Below are positions 35,131-44,036 of a stretch of 64,000 nt of DNA, piece by piece. The first letter of the stretch is position 1, and the number at the start of each line of letters is the position of its first letter. The notes beneath the pieces were generated by a model. The model was not told the origin of the DNA. It did no database searches and worked only from the letters and a program-made list of their open reading frames with translations. The position numbers were made by a program, and so were the translations under genes. The stretch spans positions 62,001 through 126,000 of the forward strand of contig NZ_BMPH01000013.1 in the NCBI RefSeq assembly GCF_014647495.1, read 5' to 3'. This stretch comes from Glutamicibacter protophormiae. GTDB taxonomy: Bacteria; Actinomycetota; Actinomycetes; Actinomycetales; Micrococcaceae.

Positions 35131-36554
35131 GCGCCGTAGCGGTCATCGGCTCCGGCCCGAACGGGCTGGCCGCCGCCGCGGTCGCCGCCAGTGCAGGCCT
35201 GGACGTCACCGTGTACGAGGCCAACGACACCCTGGGCGGGGCGGCGCGCACGCAGCCGCTGGGCGGGTCGGCGGCCCGCTTCGATTTGGGCAGCGCAGTG
35301 CATCCCATGGCCCTGCAGTCCCCGGCGATGCGCGAGCTGGGGGTGCTGGACGCGGTGGACTTCATCATCCCGGAGCTGTCCTTCGCCCATGTGCTCGACG
35401 ATCGCACCGCCTACGCCTGGCGGGACCTCGAGCGCACCGCGCAGGACCTGGGCGCCGGCGGGGCTCTGTACTCCCGGCTGCTGTCTCCGCTGGTGCAGCG
35501 GATGGACGAGCTGGGCGACACCCTGCTCAACCCGCTGCTGAAGGTCCCCTCGCACCCGGTGACGCTGGCCGCCTTCGGCGCCAGCACACTGGGCGGCATG
35601 GGGCTGAAGGACCTGTTCTCCTCGAAGCACGAACGGGCCGCGGCGCTGTACGCCGGTTGTTCCGCCCACGTGGCCGGGGGATCGCGCGGCCCGGCCAACG
35701 CGGGTGCGGGATTGTTCCTTGCGGCGGCGGCCCATGCCAAGGGCTGGCCCATTCCGCGCGGCGGATCCCAGGCGATTTCCTATGCGCTCGCCGAACAGGT
35801 CAAAGCCCGCGGCGGGCGCCTGCGCACCGGCCAGCGGGTCACCAGCCTCGGCCAGCTGCCCGAAGACGTCGTCCTGTTCGACACGTCCGCGGAGATGGCC
35901 GGGCAGATCGCCGGAAACCGGCTGCCGTCCAAGCTGTCCAAGGCGCTGGCGGCCACACGTCGGTCTCCGGGCAGCTGCCTGGTCCATTTCGTGCTCTCGG
36001 AGCCGGTGCCCTGGAAAGACCCGGTGCTGGCGCAGGCCGGGACCGTGCACCTGGGCGGGACAGCCGCGCAGGTGGGCCGCGCGGAGCGCGAAGCCAAGCA
36101 CCGCGCGCCGGGCAAGCCGTTCATGATCGTTTCCCAGCCTTCGGTCTTCGACGGCTCGCGCGCGCCGCACGGCCGGCAGGTTCTCTGGGCCTACTGCCAT
36201 GTGCCGCTGGGCTCCCCTGCGGACATGAGCGGACAGATCCGCTCGATGATCGAGGCCGCCGCCCCGGGATTCAGCGAGCTGATCATCGAATCCCATGTAG
36301 TCACCGCGCAGGGGCTGGAAGCGCAGAACGCCGCGCTGGTGGGCGGCGATCTGTCCGGCGGCACCATGGACCTGTTGGGCAGCATCCGCCGTCCGGTGAT
36401 TTCAACCGATCCCTGGTACCTGGGCAGCAAGGGGCTTTACCTGGTCTCCTCGGCAGTCCCGCCCGGACCATCGGTCCACGGCATGGGAGGGTTCCTCGGC
36501 GCCAAGTCGATGCTGAAACGAGAATTCGGCATCACTTGGGAGGATTCCATCTAA
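35127..36554 (+). CDS. Phytoene desaturase-like FAD oxidoreductase
   Basis: The 475-residue protein starts AVIGSGPNGLAAAAVAASAGLDVTVYEANDTLGGAARTQPLGG, a Rossmann FAD motif followed by the GGR-type motif of the phytoene desaturase/amine-oxidase superfamily. It ends GPSVHGMGGFLGAKSMLKREFGI, the second FAD-contact motif. It is the general NAD(P)/FAD-dependent oxidoreductase type found next to GT87 genes; the substrate is unknown, and no other carotenoid genes are nearby. Its ATG overlaps the GT87 stop. Confidence 0.85.
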   Translation: MSAVAVIGSGPNGLAAAAVAASAGLDVTVYEANDTLGGAARTQPLGGSAARFDLGSAVHPMALQSPAMRELGVLDAVDFIIPELSFAHVLDDRTAYAWRDLERTAQDLGAGGALYSRLLSPLVQRMDELGDTLLNPLLKVPSHPVTLAAFGASTLGGMGLKDLFSSKHERAAALYAGCSAHVAGGSRGPANAGAGLFLAAAAHAKGWPIPRGGSQAISYALAEQVKARGGRLRTGQRVTSLGQLPEDVVLFDTSAEMAGQIAGNRLPSKLSKALAATRRSPGSCLVHFVLSEPVPWKDPVLAQAGTVHLGGTAAQVGRAEREAKHRAPGKPFMIVSQPSVFDGSRAPHGRQVLWAYCHVPLGSPADMSGQIRSMIEAAAPGFSELIIESHVVTAQGLEAQNAALVGGDLSGGTMDLLGSIRRPVISTDPWYLGSKGLYLVSSAVPPGPSVHGMGGFLGAKSMLKREFGITWEDSI

Positions 36555-36766
36555 GAGACGGTGCCAACAGGAAACAGCTGGTTCTGAAGGCTTTCGATTG
36601 GGCCTTGCATCCCACCGATAAGTATGACGAAGCCCTGCAGCATGGACGTGACGAGGGGCTTACGCAAACAACCTGACAATCTCGGGAGGGCAGGCGCGTG
36701 ACCTTCTCGTGTAAACGGTTCCCGGCAAACCCTGCTTGACGCTGTCCGTGCCTGCTTCATTGCCTG

Positions 36767-37882
36767 ATGACGTGCCTGGCGTGGTTGATTACGCTGGCGT
36801 TAATACTTACTGCGGATGTTTCACTCCTATTGGCGCGATCTCTAAGCTGGATCGTGATGGAAGACTTCGGCTACGACTTAATTTCCCTGGCGTTCCTCGC
36901 GGTGCTGTGGACGGCATTCATCCTGCTGTACCGCAAGGAGCCGCGCAGGCTCGTGCTCGCCGCGGCCCTGCTGCCGCTGGTGCTGCTCACCTTGTCCACG
37001 ATCTCCGAAATGCTCACGAGCTTCGTGCCCGGTTTCGGGTTCCTGATGGCGATCCTGGTTGTGCTCATGCCGCTGATGCTGGTGGTGTTCGGCGGGGCGC
37101 TGATCTACAACGGCATCCTGATGTGGCGGCGCGAGGGCGCGAAGATCCCCAACCTGCTCTCGCTGATCGCGGGAATCCTGGTGTTCGCGCTACCGGTGGC
37201 GGCCCTCGGCCTGGTGATGATCTCCCAATGGTGGAGCTTGTCCCTGGCATTCATCATGTTCTTCGCCTCCGTGTTCAGCGCCAGCATCTTCGCCATGCTG
37301 CTGCTGTATTCCTGGGTGAACGCCAGGTTCCCGGCCAAGGGCCGGGGCGCCGCGGTGATCGTGCTCGGTGCCCGGACCATCAACGGCCAGGTCACCCCGC
37401 TGCTGCGCGGGCGGTTGGACAAGGGCATCGAGCTCTACGGCTCCCAGCGCGACCCGAAACCCTACATGGTTCCCACCGGGGGACAGGGGCGCGACGAGAT
37501 CGAGCCCGAAGGCGTGAGCATGGGCCGCTACCTGGCGGAGCAGGGGATCCCGCAGGAGCAGATCCTGGTCGAGGACCGGGCCAAGGACACTATCGAAAAC
37601 CTGGAATTCTCCAACCAGCTGGTCCGGGCACAGCGCGGTGACGGGCGCCTGTGGCTGGTCACCAGCGACTACCACGCGCTGCGTGCAGGGCTGGCCTCGC
37701 GGACGCTGGGGCTGGACGCGCGCTCGTTCGGCGGCAAAACCGCCGCCTACTACCGTCCCAGCGCCTTCCTGCGCGAATGCGTGGCGATCGCCCGCGACAA
37801 CCTGAAGTTCATGCTCCTCCTGGGCCTGCCGTTCGCGCTGATGATAGTCGGCGCACTGTTCGTCGCCACCTCGGTCTCCTAG
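36767..37882 (+). CDS. YdcF-like (DUF218) membrane protein
   Basis: The N-terminal half has about five membrane helices (AWLITLALILTADVSLLLA, LVLAAALLPLVLLTLSTI, ILVVLMPLMLVVFGGALI and two more). The C-terminal half is a DUF218/YdcF domain with AVIVLGARTINGQVTPLLRGRLDKGIELY, MVPTGGQGRDE, ILVEDRAKDTIENLEFS and LVTSDYHALRAGL. The family is linked to envelope biogenesis; SanA and ElyC are relatives. An in-frame ATG at 36857 is an alternative start and would remove the first helix. No ribosome-binding site is visible for 36767. The upstream spacer 36555-36766 shows no gene. Confidence 0.85.
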   Translation: MTCLAWLITLALILTADVSLLLARSLSWIVMEDFGYDLISLAFLAVLWTAFILLYRKEPRRLVLAAALLPLVLLTLSTISEMLTSFVPGFGFLMAILVVLMPLMLVVFGGALIYNGILMWRREGAKIPNLLSLIAGILVFALPVAALGLVMISQWWSLSLAFIMFFASVFSASIFAMLLLYSWVNARFPAKGRGAAVIVLGARTINGQVTPLLRGRLDKGIELYGSQRDPKPYMVPTGGQGRDEIEPEGVSMGRYLAEQGIPQEQILVEDRAKDTIENLEFSNQLVRAQRGDGRLWLVTSDYHALRAGLASRTLGLDARSFGGKTAAYYRPSAFLRECVAIARDNLKFMLLLGLPFALMIVGALFVATSVS

Positions 37883-38024
37883 GACCCGCACCCCGAAACC
37901 CGGAGCACACCCCGATTAATGCACCCTCGGGTGCATGGAACGGCGCCGGGGCGGATGCGGATCCTCCTTTCGAGGGAGGCCCAAGATCAGCATTCCGGCC
38001 GGTTCGCGAACCCCGGCGGGTTCC

Positions 38025-38030
38025 TATGCT
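38025..38030 (+). promoter_or_regulatory. -10 element, leaderless ABC-transporter mRNA
   Basis: TATGCT ends 6 bp before the ATG at 38037, and no Shine-Dalgarno sequence precedes the start codon. Confidence 0.55.
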
Positions 38031-38036
38031 GGATAT

Positions 38037-38963
38037 ATGATCCAGGTACAGGAACTGACCAAGAACTACGGTGCAAAAACCGTGGTCGACCACGCGTCGT
38101 TCACGGTTCAACCGGGGATCGTCACCGGATTCCTCGGCCCCAACGGCGCAGGCAAATCAACTACCATGCGAATGATCGTTGGATTGGCAAACCCCACCCG
38201 CGGGCAGGTGCTCGTGAACGGGAAGAACTTCAAGTCCTCCACCCACCCGCTGACCGAGGTCGGCACCCTGTTGGAAGCCAAATCGGTCCACAAGTCGCTG
38301 ACCCCGCGCTCCCACCTGAGGGCCATGGCGGCCACCGCGGGCCTGGGCAAGTCCCGGGTGGACGAGGTGCTGGAGCTGACCGGCCTGGGGCCGGTGCAGC
38401 GCAAGAAGGTCGGCGGCTTCTCCCTGGGCATGGGACAGCGCCTAGGCATCGCCACCGCCCTGCTGGGCGACCCGCAGGTGCTCATCCTCGACGAGCCGGT
38501 CAACGGACTGGACCCCGAAGGCGTGGCCTGGATCCGCAACCTGGCCCGCCAGCAGGCGGCCGCCGGGAAAACCGTGTTCATCTCCTCTCACCTGATGAGC
38601 GAGATGGCGCAGACCGCAGACCACCTGATCGTGATCGGCAAGGGCCGGATCATGGCCGATGCCCCGATCAGCGAATTCATCGACAACGGGCTGGCCCAGA
38701 CGGTGGTCCGCGCCCGGGACATCGAACTGCTGATGAACGCCCTGGCGGCCGAGGGGGTGCAGCTGCGCCGGCTGGACGCCACCACGCTGGAGGTCACCGG
38801 GCCGGAATCCGAGGACATCGGCCGCCGTGCGCTGGAAGCCGGGATCGTGCTCAGCGAACTGCGTCCGCTGCAGCGCACCCTGGAAGACGCCTACATGGAA
38901 CTGACCCGCGACGCCATCGAGTACCGCTCGCAGGTGTCCAACGACAATCCGGCTGGGAAGTAG
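38037..38963 (+). CDS. ABC transporter ATP-binding protein
   Basis: A 308-residue ATPase with Walker A GPNGAGKST at about residues 38-46, signature FSLGMGQRLGIATALLG, Walker B VLILDEPVNGLDPEG and the switch His in SSHLMSEMAQ. A C-terminal accessory domain (RARDIELLMNALAAEG) is typical of the ABC-2/DrrA/bacitracin-type exporters. I use ATG 38037 because the leaderless promoter and the family's N terminus (MIQVQELTKNYG) agree. It is followed after 6 bp by the permease gene. Confidence 0.93.
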   Translation: MIQVQELTKNYGAKTVVDHASFTVQPGIVTGFLGPNGAGKSTTMRMIVGLANPTRGQVLVNGKNFKSSTHPLTEVGTLLEAKSVHKSLTPRSHLRAMAATAGLGKSRVDEVLELTGLGPVQRKKVGGFSLGMGQRLGIATALLGDPQVLILDEPVNGLDPEGVAWIRNLARQQAAAGKTVFISSHLMSEMAQTADHLIVIGKGRIMADAPISEFIDNGLAQTVVRARDIELLMNALAAEGVQLRRLDATTLEVTGPESEDIGRRALEAGIVLSELRPLQRTLEDAYMELTRDAIEYRSQVSNDNPAGK

Positions 38964-38969
38964 GAAACC

Positions 38970-39824
38970 ATGAGCACCGAACTTGCGGCACCGGCCGCAC
39001 CGCGCACCGGCGGAAAGGTCACCCTGGGCGGCGTGCTGCGCAGTGAAATGATCCGCTTCTTCTCCCTGAACTCCACGCGCATCCTGATCCTGGTCTCGAT
39101 GGTGGTCTACATCGGCATCGCCGCGGTCGGCGTGTGGGGCGTGGGCTCCTTCTTGCAGAGCGCACCGGATGCCGGGCAGATCCCGGGCACCGAAAGCATG
39201 GGCACCGCCGACTTCACCGTGGAAACCATGGCCTCGGGGCTGATGTTCTCCCAGCTGATCCTCGGCGTGCTCGGCGTGCTGCTGTTCAGCGGCGAATTCA
39301 CCACCGGTTCTGCGGTGAGCACCTTCCTGGCCAGCCCGCAGCGGCTGCGCGTGCTGGCCGCCAAGATCATCGTGATCACCGGGCTGAGCGCAGTGGTGCA
39401 GCTGGTATCCACGCTGGCCGCCTATCTGGTGTGCCGCCCGCTGGCCGAGAACTACTCGCTGACCCTGGACCTGGGCGGCGAGGCGTTCCAGCGCGTGCTC
39501 TGGTACGGGGCGCTCGCCGTGGTGATGGCCTCCCTGCTGGGACTGGCGCTGGGCCTGCTGCTGCGCAACTCCGCCGGCGGCATCACCAGCCTGGTGGCGG
39601 TGTTCTTCGTGCTGCCGCTGATCGCGCAGATCCTGATGGCGGTGACCGACTGGTTCAAGGACTACGCGCGGTTCATGCCGGACCAGCTGGGGCTGGGGCT
39701 GGCCCTGCCGCTGAGCTACCCGAGCACGCTGGAAAGCTGGCAGCAGCTGGCAGGGGTGGCGGGATGGGTTCTGCTCCCGCTGCTGCTGGCCGGCATCCTG
39801 CTCAAGAGCCGCGATATCAAGTAG
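38970..39824 (+). CDS. ABC-2 type transporter permease
   Basis: A 284-residue integral membrane protein with six predicted helices (ILILVSMVVYIGIAAVGVWG near the start, SGLMFSQLILGVLGVLLFSGEFTTGSAVSTFL, then four more, ending GWVLLPLLLAGILLKSRDIK). The phrase GEFTTGSAVSTFLASPQR is typical of ABC-2 permeases. With the upstream ATPase it forms an exporter whose substrate is unknown. It lies in the same transcription unit as the ATPase, while the next gene has its own -10 element. Confidence 0.9.
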   Translation: MSTELAAPAAPRTGGKVTLGGVLRSEMIRFFSLNSTRILILVSMVVYIGIAAVGVWGVGSFLQSAPDAGQIPGTESMGTADFTVETMASGLMFSQLILGVLGVLLFSGEFTTGSAVSTFLASPQRLRVLAAKIIVITGLSAVVQLVSTLAAYLVCRPLAENYSLTLDLGGEAFQRVLWYGALAVVMASLLGLALGLLLRNSAGGITSLVAVFFVLPLIAQILMAVTDWFKDYARFMPDQLGLGLALPLSYPSTLESWQQLAGVAGWVLLPLLLAGILLKSRDIK

Positions 39825-39836
39825 GAACCGGAAAAC

Positions 39837-39842
39837 TAGACT
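39837..39842 (+). promoter_or_regulatory. -10 element, leaderless histidine-kinase mRNA
   Basis: TAGACT ends 7 bp before the ATG at 39850, so the kinase-regulator pair can be transcribed apart from the ABC genes. Confidence 0.5.
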
Positions 39843-39849
39843 GGAAACC

Positions 39850-41145
39850 ATGAGCAACCTTTCGCTGCAGGAGTCGGTAGCCTCCTTCGACGAACTGGCC
39901 GCCAAGCGGATGGGCCGGGTACGCAGGTACCTGAGGACCCATCCGCGTTTGGTGTCCGTCGGCGTCGTGATCTTCTACCTGCTCGGAACACTGCCCGGGG
40001 TGCTGTTGATGGCCGACATGCCGGGCAACCACGGGCTGGTGCTGCTGCTGATCACCCTGGCCACCGCCGGCACGCTGCTGTTCCGCCGCCGGGCGCCCAT
40101 GACGGTGCTGTGCATCGTGTTCGCCCTGGAATGCATCTCGGTCCTGGACGTCGGCTCGGTCTACGGGGCCGAGGGCCTGGGCATGATAATCGCCCTCTAC
40201 ATGGTGGCCACCAGCTATTCGGCCCGGCGCTCCATTCCGCTGGCCATCCTGGCCGGCAGCTTCCAGATGGTGCTGATGGTGCTGGTCGGCTTCCCGGACA
40301 TGAGCGGCATGGAGATCGACCCCTCGGACGGAATCAGCGAATCCACGCTGGCCATCGTCATCATCGGGGTGTTCGCGGCGTTCCTCATCGGCTTCTATGT
40401 CACCGCGGCCGCCATCGGCGTGTACATCCGCAACACCCGCATCCACGAGGCCGAGCTGAACCACTGGGCCTCGCAGGTCTCGCGGCTGGCGCAGGTGCAG
40501 GAGCGCAACCGCATTGCCCGCGAGATGCACGACGTGGTGGCGCACTCGCTGTCGGTGATGATCGCGCTGGCCGAAGGCGCCCGCGTGGTGGGCCGCCGCG
40601 ACCAGGAGCGCGCCGAGGAGGTGCTTGCCGAGCTGTCCGGCACCGGCCGCGCCGCGCTGGCGGACATGCGCCGGATGCTCGGCGTGCTGCGCGAGGGCGA
40701 GGGCGGGGACCTGGCCCCGCAGCCCACCTCAGGCGGCATCGAGCACCTGCTCGAGGGCTTCCGGGCCGCCGGCCTGCCGCTGACCTACACCTACGTGGGC
40801 GAGCCGCTGCCGGATGACAAGGCGTTCGCGCTGACCATCTTCCGCATCATCCAGGAGTCCTTGACCAACTCGCTGCGCTACGCGCGCAACGTCAGCGACG
40901 TCCAGGTCCGCCTGGAACGCGGCAGGCACCAGGTGCGGCTGGAGATCATGGACAACGGGGACGCCACCCGGGTGCCGAGCGTGGGCAGCGGCCGGGGCTT
41001 GCGCGGCATGCGCGAGCGCGCCGAGCTCTTCGACGGCACGGTGGACGCCGGCCCCGTGGCCAGCGGCGGCTGGATTGTGAAGGCGATGTTGCAGCTGCCC
41101 GAGTGCAGCGCGAAGAATGGTAACCAGAAAGCTGCAAAGGGGTAG
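39850..41145 (+). CDS. Two-component sensor histidine kinase (NarL-type)
   Basis: A 431-residue sensor with about six membrane helices in the first 200 residues and almost no extracytoplasmic loop, so it probably senses the membrane. The HisKA_3 motif RIAREMHDVVAHSLSVMI holds the phosphorylated His at about residue 230. The HATPase domain has IFRIIQESLTNSLRYARN and GSGRGLRGMRERAELF. The placement right behind an ABC exporter suggests that it controls it, like bacitracin or envelope-stress modules. It is 3 bp upstream of its response regulator. Confidence 0.92.
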   Translation: MSNLSLQESVASFDELAAKRMGRVRRYLRTHPRLVSVGVVIFYLLGTLPGVLLMADMPGNHGLVLLLITLATAGTLLFRRRAPMTVLCIVFALECISVLDVGSVYGAEGLGMIIALYMVATSYSARRSIPLAILAGSFQMVLMVLVGFPDMSGMEIDPSDGISESTLAIVIIGVFAAFLIGFYVTAAAIGVYIRNTRIHEAELNHWASQVSRLAQVQERNRIAREMHDVVAHSLSVMIALAEGARVVGRRDQERAEEVLAELSGTGRAALADMRRMLGVLREGEGGDLAPQPTSGGIEHLLEGFRAAGLPLTYTYVGEPLPDDKAFALTIFRIIQESLTNSLRYARNVSDVQVRLERGRHQVRLEIMDNGDATRVPSVGSGRGLRGMRERAELFDGTVDAGPVASGGWIVKAMLQLPECSAKNGNQKAAKG

Positions 41146-41148
41146 GAC

Positions 41149-41841
41149 ATGGACGAAACAATCAAGGTGCTTCTGGTCGACGACCAACCCCTGCTGCGGA
41201 TGGGCTTCCGCCTGATCCTCGAGGGCGAGGACGACATCCAGATCGTCGGCGAAGCGGCCGACGGGCTGGAGTCGCTGGCGCAGACCGCGGCCCTGCACCC
41301 GGACGTGGTGCTCATGGACGTGCGCATGCCCAACATGGACGGGATCGAAGCCACCGACCACATCGCCAAGGCGCACCCGGATACCAAGATCATCATCCTG
41401 ACGACTTTCGACCTGGACGAATACGCATTCTCCGGGCTGCAGGCCGGTGCCAGCGCCTTCCTGCTCAAGGACGTCGCCCCGGAGGAGCTGGTCTCCGCCG
41501 TGCGCCTGGTGGCCTCAGGCGACGCCGTGGTGGCGCCGCGCGTGACCGCCAGGCTGCTGGAGACCTATGTGCGCAACGGCGGCAAGGCGCAGACCGCCGC
41601 CACGCCGCAGCGCGACCCGCTGCTGGACGATCTGACCCCTCGGGAGCAGGAAGTGCTGCGCGCGCTCGCCGAGGGGCTGTCCAACGCGGAGATCGCCCAC
41701 CGTTTCTTCCTCTCGGAAGCGACGGTGAAAACCCACGTGAGACGCATCCTGACCAAGCTGCACCTGCGCGACCGGGTGCAGGCGGTGGTCTACGCCTACG
41801 AGACCGGGCTGGTCATCCCCTCGCAGGGACTGGATTTCTAG
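41149..41841 (+). CDS. LuxR/NarL-family response regulator
   Basis: A 230-residue cytoplasmic regulator. The receiver domain has the phospho-acceptor Asp in PDVVLMDVRMPNMDG (about residue 57), T in IIILTTFDLD and K in AFLLKDVAPEEL. The C-terminal LuxR helix-turn-helix is LTPREQEVLRALAEGLSNAEIAHRFFLSEATVKTHVRRIL. It is the partner of the kinase just upstream and probably activates the leaderless ABC operon. It meets the LapA-like gene tail to tail with no spacing. Confidence 0.95.
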   Translation: MDETIKVLLVDDQPLLRMGFRLILEGEDDIQIVGEAADGLESLAQTAALHPDVVLMDVRMPNMDGIEATDHIAKAHPDTKIIILTTFDLDEYAFSGLQAGASAFLLKDVAPEELVSAVRLVASGDAVVAPRVTARLLETYVRNGGKAQTAATPQRDPLLDDLTPREQEVLRALAEGLSNAEIAHRFFLSEATVKTHVRRILTKLHLRDRVQAVVYAYETGLVIPSQGLDF

Positions 41842-42327
41842 CTACCGGCTCTTCCGCTCGGCCTTGCGCTTCTTGCGGGCCGTGGCGCGCAGCTGGATCA
41901 CGCGCGCCGCCCCGATGGCCGCGACCACCAGTGCGCCGCCCAGCGCCCCGATGAACAGGGCCAGCCCCAGGCTGATTTCGCCGCGCAGCCCGAAGTACTG
42001 CACGGTCACGGGATTCTGGTTCTGCGCGATAAAAACAATCAGCAGGATCAGCAGCAGCACGCTGATGACGGTCGCCGTCCACAGCCGGGCGAGCCTGGTC
42101 GACTGGGCCCGGTCCTCGGTGTCCTCCACCGGCAGCGGACGCATCCCCTCGGGGTCCGGCTCCGCCGGGACGTAGGGCTCGGTGTCGACAATTGCAGGGC
42201 CTGAACTCAGCGTGGTGCTCGGCTCATCGACCGGCTCAAGGTCTACTCCGGCCTCGGTCTCCGACTGCGGCTCGAGGGATTCACGGTGCTCCGGGAAATC
42301 TTCGGGCGTGCGGTTGGTCTTTGGCAT
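41842..42327 (-). CDS. LapA-domain (DUF1049) membrane protein
   Basis: A 161-residue protein with a long acidic, Pro/Glu-rich cytoplasmic N-terminal half. Two membrane helices follow (VISVLLLILLIVFIAQNQNPV and LGLALFIGALGGALVVAAIG) joined by a short loop with VTVQYFGLRGEISL, the DUF1049/LapA pattern. It ends in a very basic tail. LapA-domain proteins take part in envelope assembly in other bacteria; the role here is unknown. The start is ATG 42327 (MPKTNRTPED). Confidence 0.85.
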   Translation of the reverse strand: MPKTNRTPEDFPEHRESLEPQSETEAGVDLEPVDEPSTTLSSGPAIVDTEPYVPAEPDPEGMRPLPVEDTEDRAQSTRLARLWTATVISVLLLILLIVFIAQNQNPVTVQYFGLRGEISLGLALFIGALGGALVVAAIGAARVIQLRATARKKRKAERKSR

Positions 42328-42557
42328 GTTGTACTCGCTTTCTTGGTCGGCGTAGGCCTGATCACAGCATTTACGCCGAGCGAGGTCCACGTCAAGCCCG
42401 GTGGCGCAATTCGCGGGCATTTCCCCGGCTGGCGCGGTCCGGGCCATGCACCGAGCCAATCCACGACGCAGGCTACTAAGCTGGAGATAACCCGGCAGAT
42501 CCCGTCGGGCAGCAGCACTTGATGACAACCGATCTCGAAAGAAGTGAGCATCCAGTC

Positions 42558-43838
42558 ATGGCACAAGCCGCGGCAATGGCACACATTGCAGATTTGGCCG
42601 AATACGTAGCGACCTCCCCGTCGAGTTACCACGCCGCCGCGAGCGCGGCGAAGCGGCTGGATGCCGCTGGATTCACCGCGCTGGACGAAGCCGAGGCATG
42701 GAACCTCGGGCCCGGCGCCTACTATGTGGTGCGCGACGGCGCGGTCATCGCCTGGGTGCAGCCCGAGGGCGCCACCGCCACGACCGGCTTCCACATCCTC
42801 GGCGCGCACACCGACTCGCCTGGCTTCAAGCTGAAGCCGAAGCCGACCACCGGATCCAATGGGTGGTGGCAGGCCGGGGTCGAGGTCTACGGCGGGCCGC
42901 TGCTGAACTCGTGGCTTGACCGCGAACTGGTACTCGCCGGCCGCCTGGTGTTGCGCGACGGCTCGGTGCATCTGGCGCAGACCGAGCCGCTGCTGCGCAT
43001 CCCGCAGCTGGCCATCCATCTGGACCGCCAGGTCAACGACGGACTGGCCCTGGATCGCCAGACCCACACCAACCCGATTTTCGGCGCCGGCGATCTGGCC
43101 GACGCGGATATCCTGGCCGTGCTGGCCGCCTCAGCCGGCGTGGACCCGGCCCACATCGCCGGCTACGACGTGCTGACCGCCCCGGCGCAGCGCGGCGAGG
43201 TGTTCGGCGAAGGCAAGAACTTCTTCGCCTCCTCGCGCCTGGACAACCTGTCCTCGGTGCACGCGGGCCTGATCGCGCTGACCGACTATGCGCGTAAGCC
43301 CGAGGGCCGACGCATCGCCATGCTGGCGGCATTCGACCACGAGGAACTGGGCTCCGAGTCGCGTTCGGGCGCCAGCGGCCCGTTCCTGGAGGAACTGCTG
43401 GCGCGCATCCAGGCTTCGCTGGGCGCCTCGGTGGAGGACACCGCCCGCGCGCTGGCCAACTCCGTATGCCTGTCGGCCGACGCCGGCCATGCAGTGCACC
43501 CGAATTACGCCGAGCGCCACGACCCGGCGAACCGCCCGCAGGTCAACGCCGGCCCGCTGCTGAAGATCAACGCCAACCAGCGCTACGCCACCGATGCCGT
43601 GGGCGCCGCCGCATTTGCCGGTTGGTGCGAAGCCGCCGGGGTGCCCTACCAGGAGTTCGTCTCCAACAACCGGGTTCCCTGCGGCTCGACCATCGGTCCG
43701 CTGACCGCGACCCGCATCGGCATCCGCACCGTGGATGTGGGCGTGGCGCTGCTGTCCATGCACTCGGCTCGCGAGATGTGCGGCGTGGATGACCCGTGGT
43801 ACCTGTCCAAGGTGGCCCGCGTCTTCTTCGGCGAGTAG
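42558..43838 (+). CDS. M18 family aminopeptidase
   Basis: A zinc-dependent aminopeptidase (yeast Ape1/DNPEP-like), probably cytoplasmic. The 426-residue protein has LAEYVATSPSSYHAAASAAKRL, the metal-ligand motif ILGAHTDSPGFKLKPKP, SSRLDNLSSVHAGLIAL, AAFDHEELGSESRSGASGPFLEELL and the C-terminal MHSAREMCGVDD, all typical of M18. I start at ATG 42558, about 10 residues before the family core; TTG 42519 and ATG 42522 add 12-13 residues. The gene is divergent from the LapA gene, with a TAAGCT -10 element near 42477. Confidence 0.92.
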   Translation: MAQAAAMAHIADLAEYVATSPSSYHAAASAAKRLDAAGFTALDEAEAWNLGPGAYYVVRDGAVIAWVQPEGATATTGFHILGAHTDSPGFKLKPKPTTGSNGWWQAGVEVYGGPLLNSWLDRELVLAGRLVLRDGSVHLAQTEPLLRIPQLAIHLDRQVNDGLALDRQTHTNPIFGAGDLADADILAVLAASAGVDPAHIAGYDVLTAPAQRGEVFGEGKNFFASSRLDNLSSVHAGLIALTDYARKPEGRRIAMLAAFDHEELGSESRSGASGPFLEELLARIQASLGASVEDTARALANSVCLSADAGHAVHPNYAERHDPANRPQVNAGPLLKINANQRYATDAVGAAAFAGWCEAAGVPYQEFVSNNRVPCGSTIGPLTATRIGIRTVDVGVALLSMHSAREMCGVDDPWYLSKVARVFFGE

Positions 43839-43849
43839 CGGCATCCAGA

Positions 43850-43886
43850 CCGCGGCAGGACTCCCGTCCATGGAATCCTGCCGCGG
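43850..43886 (+). terminator. Terminator after the M18 gene
   Basis: An 11-bp stem CCGCGGCAGGA / TCCTGCCGCGG with a 15-nt loop lies 11 bp behind the stop codon. Confidence 0.75.
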
Positions 43887-44023
43887 CAGGCACCGCCAGG
43901 ATCTATGCCCTTTGAGGAATATAGTGGGAGTTGGGGTCTGTCGGACCGCTCTTCCGTGCCATGTCGCGGTGCTGTCGGGTAGTTGTCGGGTCGAAGTCGT
44001 GGTGCTGTCGGGCCGAGCATGGC

Positions 44024-44029
44024 TAGGGT
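44024..44029 (+). promoter_or_regulatory. -10 element, leaderless XRE mRNA
   Basis: TAGGGT ends 7 bp before ATG 44037. No Shine-Dalgarno sequence is present. Confidence 0.5.
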
Positions 44030-44036
44030 GACTGGT

